Assembly (NCBI GenBank): GCA_025617745.1
Contig: CM046853.1
Location: 17,777,036-17,841,035, forward strand
Source: Heliocidaris erythrogramma
Taxonomy: Eukaryota > Echinodermata > Echinoidea > Camarodonta > Echinometridae
Direction of reading: 5' to 3'
DNA: 64,000 nucleotides
Shown here in pieces: positions 37,418-48,200 of the stretch. The position numbers were made by a program, and so were the translations under genes. Within the stretch, counting starts at the first letter, position 1. Every line of letters begins with the position of its first letter. Under the pieces are notes generated by a model, which saw nothing but the letters and a program-made list of their open reading frames with translations, ran no database searches and was not told the origin of the DNA.

Positions 37418-40370
37418 GATTCAGATTCAGATTCAGATTTATTCAAAACCAAACAAATCAAATATATGAGAATACAATATGGAACAATGGTATAAATGAC
37501 ATCGTTATTTGATTGAGAGGTTTTAGGACCCCATGAGAAGCAACGCTTGTAGGTGGGGCCCCTTTATGGCAAGATAATAATACAGAATACTTAATGACAA
37601 CACCAAATACAACATATATACATGGTATGAAGACTAATCTAAAGAGCATAACATAATACAATGACTACTCACCCACAAACACACACACCCCACACACCCA
37701 CACACACAGTAGGTCACATAGGCAAAATTTGTTTATGCATTGATTATACAATTGATTATACAGAATTAGGGAAATTCACCCTAATCTATCAAATAAATAC
37801 AATTTAGATAACCTTTTAAACATGGAGAGAGTTGTAGAGTTCCTAATATTAATAGGTAAGTTGTTCCACTCCTTAATACAGGATATATGGAAAGAAGTCA
37901 GAGTGACATTTGTTCTTGCAAAGGGCTGATGGATATGGTTCCTTCGACGTGTATTATAATCATGAAATTGTGAGTTCTGCTGGAATAAATCTTTTAATGT
38001 ACATTCATGAGGCATTGATTGGAGCTTAAACATGAACAATAAGCAATTAAAAGTTACAAGTTCATCCAATGGTAGCATTTTCAATTTAAGAAACAATGGA
38101 AAACTTGGTTGCCTAAAATGAGAATTGGTGATAGACCGTATAACCCTTTTCTGCAATGCTCTTAACTTGTCAAGATAAGATTTAAAAGTATGCCCCCAGG
38201 CAACATTACAGTATGTCACATAAGGTAAAAATAGGGTATTATATAGTGTTATTAATACTCTTTCTGGTAGAATGAATTTTAATCTAAAAATCACCCCAGC
38301 ACTTCTGGATAATTTTGTGTGGACACTACTTAAATGGTATTTCCATGATAAATTCTCATCAATAATTAAACCTAAGAATTGAACATTTTCACTAAGAGCA
38401 ACTTCATGGCCTCCAACATTAATAAAGGGTAATCCGTCTGGAAGCTTTTTACCTCTTGACCGGAACATAACACACTTGGTCTTTTGGACATTTAAGAATA
38501 ATTACAACAGAACCAAATATAAAGCTTTTTAATTTCTTCATTTGCAATAAGTACTACATCCTCAGCCTCTTGACCTGCCGTGATTAGACTTGTATCATCT
38601 GCAAATAATGAATAAGCGAATAATTTTGACGAGCATACTATATCATTGATATAAATTAGGAATAGCAAGGGGCCGAGTACAGAGCCCTGAGGTACGCCAT
38701 ATTTAATAGAAGCAGGATTAGAATTGATATCATCCACCACGACAAACTGAGTCCTATTATTTAAATAACTACAAAACCAGGATAGTGCTACACCACGTAT
38801 TCCATAATATTCAAGTTTTTTAATTAGGATGTTGTGGTCAATGGTATCAAAAGCCTTAGATAAATCTAAGAAAATTCCAATACAATACTTATTAGCATTA
38901 ATAGATTGAATAATATTACTTAATAAATTAAAAACACCTATTTGTGTTGAAAAATACTTGCGGAATCCACATTGTTGTGGTATTAAAATATTCTTTTTGT
39001 CTAAAAAAGCACTCAGGCGTTTATAAACTATTTTTTCAAGAATTTTTGAAAAAAGATTGGGAGCAGTGCTATCGGCCTATAATTAATTACACTTTTCCGG
39101 TCGGACTTCTTATATACTGGCACGACTTTTGCAACTTTAAGCTTTTCTGGAACAACACCTTGAGATAAGGACATATTAAAAACTTTACATAAAGGATCAA
39201 TAAACAATTGAATACATTCTTTAACAATTCTTGGAGAAATATCGTCGGAACCACTAGACTTTGACGGTTTTAGCGCTAATACAATATCTATAATCTCAGT
39301 ATTAGTAGTCGGTTTTAAAAACATAGATGAGCTATCATCACGAGGTTTCAAAAAATCACAAAAAGACTGATCTACTTGAGGAATATCCATGTTAATTTTA
39401 TCAGGTAACTCAATAAAATATTTATTAAAACATTCAGCCTTGTCTGATGCAGATGACACTTCAACTCCATTAAAATTCATCAGTTGTGGAAGAGGTTGTC
39501 TACTAGATCGGCCAAGCAGAATATTAATATGAGACCAAGTTTTTCGAATATCACCTTTAACACTGTCGAACAGCTCGTTATAGTAGTTTTGCTTAGCTTT
39601 GCGCAGAACATTAACCAATACATTTTTATAACCAGTATATTTTTTTTTACTTGCAGCTGTTGGTCTCTTAATATAATTTTTATAGAGAGTATTTTTATGA
39701 TTTATTGATTTTAATAAACCATTTGTTACCCACTGCTTTTTAGATTTACTCTTTATTGACACTTCAACAATCGGGAAACACAAATTATAAAGTTCCAAAA
39801 ATGTGGATATAAAACAATCATATGAGTCATTAACATCTGTCAGTGAAGAGATAGACTGCCAGTCAGTGTCCATCAAGCATTGCTTAAACATTAATATTTT
39901 ATCATCACTCATTAGCCGCCTACAGAATTTCCTCTTTCCATTTACAAAGCTGACTGGAGACCTCTTTTTTACACAAAATATGGGCATATGATCAGAAATA
40001 TCTGAACATATTATACCAGAACTAAATTCATTTTGAATACAGTTGGTAAAAATAGTATCAATTAATGTTGCACTGTTTTCAGTGACACGTGTTGGTTTTG
40101 TTATAAGAGAAAATAATCCAAATGAGTACATAAAATCAACAAAATCTTTTACATTGGCGTCATTATCATAATTCAATAAATTTATATTATAATCACCCAT
40201 TAAATATATCTCTTTATTTTCTCTGCTTAATACTTGTAACTCATCCTCAAAATTACTGACGAAGGATCGTGCCATATCTGCGTGATAACCTGATGAGTGC
40301 AGGTCGAAAAGCTTCGTTATCATGTTTCTTTTTCGTGCCATATTGAAATTTTGTAGTACCAAGAAATTAT
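37418..40370 (-). mobile_element. CR1-like non-LTR retrotransposon, 5'-truncated, long ORF remains
   Basis: The minus strand keeps a 444-codon frame (40362-39028): MGDYNINLLNYDND, ITKPTRVTENSATLID, CSDISDHMPIF of the endonuclease C-half, then the RT N-terminus SKSSGSDDISP, VAKVVPVYKK, NYRPIALLPIF. After a frameshift come FLDLSKAFDTIDHNIL, YGVPQGSVLGPLLFLIYIND and an intact SLFADDTSL box (about 38600), another shift, then 38468-37776 with QFLGLIIDENLSWKYHL, FLPYVTYCNVAWG and DYNTRRRNHIH. The 3' end has (GATTCA)n at 37418-37440. It is tail-to-tail with the L2-like element about 90 bp away. The endonuclease N-terminus is missing. This is the best preserved LINE here. Confidence 0.9.
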
Positions 40371-41231
40371 TTGAATAAAAAAATTATATATATATATTTA
40401 TACAGTGTATGTGGGTTAAGTCTGATGAGAAGCAACTAATTATTACGTAACAAGACAGAAGGGTAAGAACGTAACATAAGTATAGGCCTTGAAATAAATA
40501 CAAGCAACTGCATTTACAGGCATTGAGGCAAGAAATTAAATCAAAGAAATTTGCAGATGTCTCGACCATAATCCAATAGGACAAAATGTGAGCAACAAAA
40601 ACGCATTTCACGTAAACTTTAGTAAACGTAAACCCGAGTAGTGGGAGTGAGCGTACGTATTATGAATGAGCTTTATAGCTTAATTTGTTGATCAAATACA
40701 TTGATATTATTCTATTTGAAGTCTATTGATGAGCAAACCATTCAATAAAATTATAACGAAAAAGAATTAAATACATAGGAAAAGAATCGTACATTATTAA
40801 ACAAGAGTCACTAGAATTATTTCAGCCAGTTTATCACTTCAACACGTATTGCAAGATCCATGCTTTCAAACACATAGTATATAATAGGCCTATAAAATTT
40901 CTATTTTCTCATCCCCACCACTCAAGTTCACCTTTAATAAGATATATACTGTGAAAAATAATGCAACTAACAAAATGCATAGTACCAGAACAACGCATGA
41001 CAAATACATTGAGCTTCCTCATAAAAAAAAATTAAATTAAATTTTTAAAAATGAGATCAAACCAAATATAACTAGTCAGGGGTAGGTTCTCAAAATCAAT
41101 GAATAATGTGAAAGAAACATATTTACTGAAATTAATAACAGAGAAAAATAAAAGTACAGTATGAAATAATACACTAGATCATGATTGTGTTTGGATGTCG
41201 CTTTAAAATCTGGATCTGGGATGAGATGTCA
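40371..41231. other. Intergenic AT-rich DNA, no gene
   Basis: Short (AT)n at 40387-40400. Nothing else recognised before the 9-bp-duplication transposon. Confidence 0.5.
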
Positions 41232-41240
41232 CTGTGAGCA

Positions 41241-41803
41241 TAGCCTTTTGACAAGGCCCTCGTGACTTGGCTATTTTTCTCGGCAAGTAAGCTAGTAGTG
41301 GCTGCATAACAAGACTAGCCGCCCAGCCCGGTGAATGCGCGATCGAGCGACGTGAGTCCGAGGGCCTTTTGGAACCTGGCCTGTATTTCTTATGCTATCC
41401 TTTGTTACTAGCGAGGATCTGCTACCTTATAGGTAGCAGCCAATCAGCGAACGTATCTTCGCATGACGTCAGCATAAATTTGGTATGCAAATTCGCCTTC
41501 ATCTCGAGCCTTCATCTCGAGCTAGCTCGCTCGGCACCCGGCGCTGCGGCCCGTGCAAGCTACATCAATCATGGAAAGCAAGCCCCGCAGATACCGTTGT
41601 GATTGGTCGATAATTCTCGGTAGAACTCGTGAATAATTCATATCGGACGATGGAAACCCAGGTTCCAAAAGGCCTCGCGACTAAAGTCGCTCGATCGCGC
41701 GTTCACCAGGGCCGTGTTGATTCTTTTCGTCGCCGGCTAGTCTCATCTCAGGCACAGCATGACGAGGAAAATAGCCAAGTCACGAGGCCTTATCAAAAGG
41801 CTA
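41241..41803. mobile_element. MULE-like MITE with exact 9-bp target duplication
   Basis: Inverted ends TAGCCTTTTGACAAGGCC and GGCCTTATCAAAAGGCTA extend about 150 bp, including GACTTGGCTATTTT, the GGTTCCAAAAGGCC block and CGATCGAGCGAC. The 9-bp duplication CTGTGAGCA lies at 41232-41240 and 41804-41812. 563 bp, GC-richer than its surroundings, non-coding. Long inverted ends with 9-bp duplication are the Mutator-like signature. Confidence 0.88.
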
Positions 41804-41812
41804 CTGTGAGCA

Positions 41813-42269
41813 AAAATCAATAAATGAATAATTGACTCAAGTATATAAATCAATGTGTGGAGACATTTTACATGGTTGTATTACATGTATAATTTTGAAT
41901 TAATGATTATGGTTGCTCATTAAAACAATAACTGCAACATTCTTTTCCCAAAGGATTTGCAAGCTTGTACAAACAAAGTACACTCAATTCAATAAAAACA
42001 CTCACAGCATTGTATGAACCTTCCCAAGACTACCCATTCCCTCAAAGCATGACATCCATTAAACTACTATACAATATCGACACAAAATGAACGAAACACA
42101 AAGGTACTGCACACGAGTGATTTGCATGCATCGCTAAAAAACAAATACCAACAAGTATAGTCGTATGTTATATTGACAAAACATCAGCTCAATGGGAGAA
42201 AGGATATACATCAGACTTTTTCACACAATTTCAACACCTGGTTACGGGGTGATCGAATAAATTGCATTA
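41813..42269. other. Downstream of amidase stop, probable 3' UTR/intergenic
   Basis: No ORF is supported. No canonical minus-strand AATAAA was found close to the stop. Confidence 0.4.
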
Positions 42270-45200
42270 TTATTCTCTGTCTTTGATGAATTTTTCAAAG
42301 GCCTGAGCAACTTGTAAGAGTCTGAATTCGTTGAATTTCTTCGCGGTCAGCATCAGTCCGACGGGTAATCCGGCGAGACTCCCGGCGTTGATGGTAATCG
42401 AAGGATGACCAGTCAGGTTGCCCGTTTTGAGATTTGCCGCCATGTTCAGAGCAAATCTGATCGAATCTATTCATAAGAAATAGAATTTCATTAAAATTAT
42501 GATCCAATCATTACGCGTTTATCAAATGCGTTAAATACAAAGAAAATGATTTTGTTTTTGTTTTACTCTTTTTCCTCTTCGTCTCTTCATTTTGTGTCTA
42601 TTAGTGAACGTCATCTCTCATGTTTGGTTCAAATAGAAGGATTTGTGGATACGCAGTTATTTCATCTTTTTCCCGTCCAAGGATCTTATATGAGATAATT
42701 TCCTGTCTTCATATCAATCCTCAATGGGTTTATAATAGGTTTCCTGCGAGTATCAAGATTTCTGTAACTCCTTTCCCTGCTGCATGGTGTATCAACATCA
42801 TATTCATCTTCATAAGGGAATTTACAGAGCTATCAATAGACATTCTCCATTTTTATCACTAATTTGTAAGGAAAAACCCAGTGTGAATCATTTACCGTTT
42901 CCTCATTTACCTTGCTGTACATGAAACTGTGGAATGAAATTGAAAGAAACATTTGGGACGGACTCTCGCAAAAGGGTATAGCATGACATTTTATTTGAGT
43001 TACACTTATTCCAACTGCCTTTAGCAAGTTGTCATGACAATCATTATGTTTGAACTAAAATTTGAATGTTGGCACTGAAAATGGACAGTCCTAGGTCGAT
43101 TTTCTTCATCAACGCTCACCTTTGATTGAAGCATTGCTTTCCAACATGGGTGGGGCTGTAAAAGGAACGGTTGGCATGACAATCACGTCGTTTTCACCCA
43201 AGACATCGTCAAAATCCTTTTCGAGTTGCCTTCTCAGATTCTGCGCCTTGCCGTACAGATAACAGTAATTCTTCTTCAAAAAAGTGCCAGTTATCAGATG
43301 GACCTGTTTAGGAAAAAGGAAAGAATCGAAATACATGGATACAATTTATACTGCAAAAAGACAAAGTTCAAACTTGGATGAACAGAGATGGCCCATGCAC
43401 TATGTTTATTAATTAATTATTATTATTATTATTATTTTTATTTATTTATTTATTTTTTTTTTTTTTGGGGGGGGAGGGGATTTTCCCATAATATTTTCTT
43501 GCATTCAACTCCCAAACCATCTCTTGATCTCTTTTTCAGTATTATTTATCTTAAGTCTAAGATGAAAATATAGATGATTTGATCGTCTTTTGGATGAAGA
43601 GGTCAAGAGAAGAAGAAGGTGTGGCGGGAAATAGGGGAGAAAATAAAAATTAAAGAGAGAATGGGGGGAAATGAAAAAGGGAGGGAGAGAGAGAAAAAAA
43701 CCGTGACAGAGGGAGCGAGTGTTGTAAACGGCCATTAAAAAAGCTTTCTCAAACAAGTTAAATAAAACAATGTGTTAAGACACAGACTTAGCTGTCTTGT
43801 GTAAGAATTCTTTCTTACTTTGTTTATGGGATGAAAATTCTTTAAATTGTTTTTGAGTCGAGATCCCATATCTCTCATCGTACTAGTAGCATAGTATCCA
43901 GTGTGATGCATTCCAACACCTGAAAGAAAGAAGACACATATATAATATTTGGACTCTACACGAAGCACTTTATAACGCGTTTATCAGGGTAACAAAACGC
44001 CCCTTTTCAAAACTGGCCGAGGTTTTCAAAGTGTCACATGAATTAAATTTTCTCATCCTTCTTGAATGATAATAATAATACCAACAATAATAATAATAAT
44101 AATAATAATAATATAAATAATAATAATAATAATAAACCGTTCTAATATAGCGTATAACACGTTAAGATATAACGCCCCTATGCGCTTCCAAAAGATTTGA
44201 ATATTATTACCCCGGCTTTAGCTCCGGCGGCCGTCCTCAGCGCACAGTGCATTTCAAGGAATACATCCTGTCAGGTATACCCATTTAACACCTGGGTGAA
44301 GAGCGCACATTGTGGATCAATGTCTTACCAAATGACGCTGTTGCTGGGCTAAGATTCGAACCTTCAACCCTTGGATTGAGAGTCGAGTGAATGAGCCACT
44401 ATACCACCATGACCACGACACCTCCACATTATTATGAATTACACAACCGACATTTTCCTTTTTGTTGATAACATGCAAATATTTTGAATCTTGTAAACGA
44501 TATATTGTTGAGGAAAAATTAGGAATCCGTTATGAATATCTTACCTAATTTTTTCCATTTATCCATGCATTAACGAGAAATTTAGGCCGGCAATTAGAAT
44601 GTTGTCTCTCTTAACACGACGTCAGCGTTTCGGTTTTAACGTCTTTTCTCAAAATGCGTTTGATCTATAAATATGTCCCAGCCGGCGACAGTATACCGGC
44701 TGTGATAATTGTCTGCATTTATCATTGACTCACCTGCTGTGTTGAAAATGGTATCTACTCCACCAATATCTCCTATCACTGTACCAATGGCTACACCTGT
44801 CGCAGAATCAGACCAAAATGTCAGAAGTTCGTTTGATCTTTTCATTCCGAATTTTTATACTTGGTAAATTATATAGCGCAAGAATATATTCAACATACAA
44901 AATTGAATAAGGGGAAAGAGATTGCAGTGTTTGGCAATGAATGAGAAAAATTCATGAAATACTTTGAAAACTTTCTCACTTAAATTCAAGAATTAAATGT
45001 TTATTTGAGGTGTCATAAGCTTATTGCGTGAAACTGATATGTAAATAATTGTTCAGAGCTGAAAGTAACGAACCTGTATTTGTATGACTAATTAACACAA
45101 TCCATTTGTCATCGTAGATGAATAGGTTATACTCTATATAAGATGACACGAAATAAGTGTTTGTCACACTTTCACCAACATTAGGAGAAAAAGATTTCAA

Positions 45201-48200
45201 ACAAAGGTTTCAACCCAATGAAATGTAGACGTTTTAAAACTGTTTTAATCGGTCTTAAAGGAGAATTACGCTCAAAAATAAAGACGATAGTGTTCAAAGG
45301 TGTTATTTATTCCTACTTGTTAGACTATATGGCTTCGCGTCTAAATATACGAGATCGATACGAATCAATTTTTTCTGAGCAAAATTTACCATCTGCTAGC
45401 AATATGTATCGTCTGCTAGCAGCACATGGGGGCTGCCATTTTGTTTATGTGTACAAGAAGATTTTCTTAATCCAAATGCTCAATTGCCTTTTTCAAAATT
45501 AAAAACCCATTTGAGATTAAAAATATAGAATAGATATGTCAATTTATTTTTAAACTGAAGATTTCCTTATATATTTCTGTTGAAAATCGATATTCGCTTA
45601 ATAGAAATCTATTTTCTCGATACTGGACGTATGGGACGGAGCAAATTAATTCAAATTTTATGGATGCTTCTTCCCTGAGCATCTATAGCGGCAAACTATG
45701 CATTCACCTGCTTTCGGATAATGGACTTGAAAAGTCAGAATGCATGCTGCATATATTATGTTCTGCTCTGTGTGGCAAACCCAAGAAAATAGATTTTTGT
45801 TAAGCAAAACCAGACAATTTAAAAGTATCATTATAAAGATTTAATTTTTATAATACATGTAAACACCCACTTTATATTTTCCGTCACATATGGGATTTTA
45901 GGTAATGAGGAAAATCAATTTTAATTTAGGATTTGGATTCAAAATATCTTCCTGACTGGAACATTTCTCAATGGTTCATGTACAACTCCAAATCAGCAAG
46001 AAAATGGCAGCCCCCATGTAAATGAGTAGGAGACGATACCGGGTGTTGGAATATCTTTATTTATACCATTTTCTGATATCTTATTAGAAAATGATTTAGG
46101 CCAATAAGTAGGAATATATTACACCTTCCAATATAAGTAAATTTGTAATCAGGGCTTAATTCTCCTTTAAAGTTGGACAAGCACTTCTTCATTTTTTCTT
46201 TATGCTCCTATCTTAAACAAATAAATTGTTTGGGATATAATGTAACACTCCATAAAGTCACATTTTCAATAAACACTCAAGATTAAGAGGAGGCTGGAGG
46301 AGGAACTCACCCGATTTGTGTAAAGGAATGGAGACTTCTTGAATGTGAGCTCCTTGTGATGAAACAAACGCGTCGATTGTTTCTCGAACCAGACGATCAA
46401 CGTCTGGATCAGATTCCGGTAAACCGAATCCTTCCTTTAAAATTGCTATCCGAATCGATGTTGGATCAATCCCTTCCAACTTAAATATCAAGAAAAACAA
46501 GCAACAATTTATTCATGTTATTGGGAAACAGCAAATCAAATGCTTTAGGGACGTCCTCTCACTCCTTACTCCAATACGTAAGTCCCCCATCCTCCAATTT
46601 TGAAATCAATTTATATTTTTGTTATAAATGCAGATGAATGCAATATTAAGCTAGATACAATAACGTTATCTTTAACAAATTGATAACATGTCTTATTCAC
46701 CATTCATCGCAATATCACGTCAAATGTAATTTAAGTAAAGGTTAACGTGTTTGAAATGGACATGAAGAAATATGAAATTATGGAAGCTGCTGCTTGGCTA
46801 CGATGTTAAAAATGTAGTTTTTGAGTAATATCTAATTCGATTTGTATTTTGCTTGGTAATCTTACAATCATAAAATATTGCCCCCATAATTATGGCCCGA
46901 ATTCACAAAGGAGGTTTGGTTTACCATGGTTTAAACCCGCACCTAAGGGTTCAAGTAGTCCTCTGAGATACATTAACGGCAAACATCATTCCAACCAGTG
47001 GCGGATTTAAGGGGGGGGGGGGCACTTCTGACCCGAGCGCACCCCCCCCCCCTTGAAAGCAAAGTGTACATTGTACCCCCTCTTTAATTATGTCCCCCTA
47101 TTGAACTGATAATCTTCTTTCTTTTCTTTTTTTTTTGCTCGTCAGAAAATCCCGGATCCGCCCCTGATATCAACTTGTGTTTAAAAGGAGATTTTCAGAG
47201 ACCTGGGGAGCGTTTCATGAAAGGAAGTTGTCAGATATTTTATCCGACAACTGTTATAAGCTACTGAAATCCTTGCATCTGATTGGCTGAGAGCAAATTT
47301 GTCGGATAAAATATCTGACAAGTCCTTTCATGAAACGCCCCCAGTTTACCTGCTGCGCATAAGAGGGCGTTTTTAAATCGCTTGGTTGTCTGGAATCGTT
47401 CCCATCATCATACCCGGATATAACCTATATCGTGAATAAGAAATGACAGTTGGCCGAAACCAGAACTTATTAATCCTCCGCCTCCGTTTTATTTATGTGT
47501 CCTTTTTTCTTTCTTTCGCTGTATCCATATAAAGTTTATGCCCCAGTTTTCATTGCCACTTCCCCCCCCCCCCCTCTCTATGTCAGAACGACTCATAACT
47601 TCCTCCTAAAATAAACACTAACTCTCTCGGGGTACCGGTATATAACAAAAAAACAAAAAGAGAAATTAAATATCATCACAACAAATCTATAAACATACAA
47701 ATTGTTTATATTCCAATGAATATTGTAGCTCATGGTAGAGAATTATTATTATTATTAACCATATCAGACATCTGAGCAATGCAATTTTTACATTTTATTG
47801 CCCGGCTATAAACTGTATTTTTTACAATATTTTCGCTCTAGATGTCTGATTTTGTTAATAATAATGATATGGACTGGCTACTTTCGGGGCATGCAACATT
47901 AACTGCCCTCACTAGAATGGTATTGCCCTCGTCTTCGATTCGAGCAATACAATTCTACTTCAGGCAATAAATGTATTCCCCTCAAGGCCAGTCCATATAT
48001 TATTATAAACCTTATCTGAAGAACACAATCCAACTCTGTTCATTTACAATATTTAATATTGACATAACGGTTATACACTTTGCCAAATTAATATAGGCAT
48101 AACAGAATGTAATTGTATATTTGATATTCTGTCCCACATTATATTTAGTCACTTCTTATTCTGTATATATGCATGACCCCTACCACCTCATATTGCAACA

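Noticed and set aside
39028..40362. 444-residue ORF as a host gene
   Set aside because: Motifs are endonuclease and reverse transcriptase of a non-LTR element, so it is annotated as LINE.
41369..41823. ORFs at 41.4-41.8 kb
   Set aside because: Contained in the 9-bp-duplication MITE. GC-rich inverted arms create open frames on both strands.
44340..44420. Functional tRNA gene on the minus strand
   Set aside because: A and B boxes are present, but the cloverleaf is not maintained and the sequence continues into a SINE core and tail shared with another copy.
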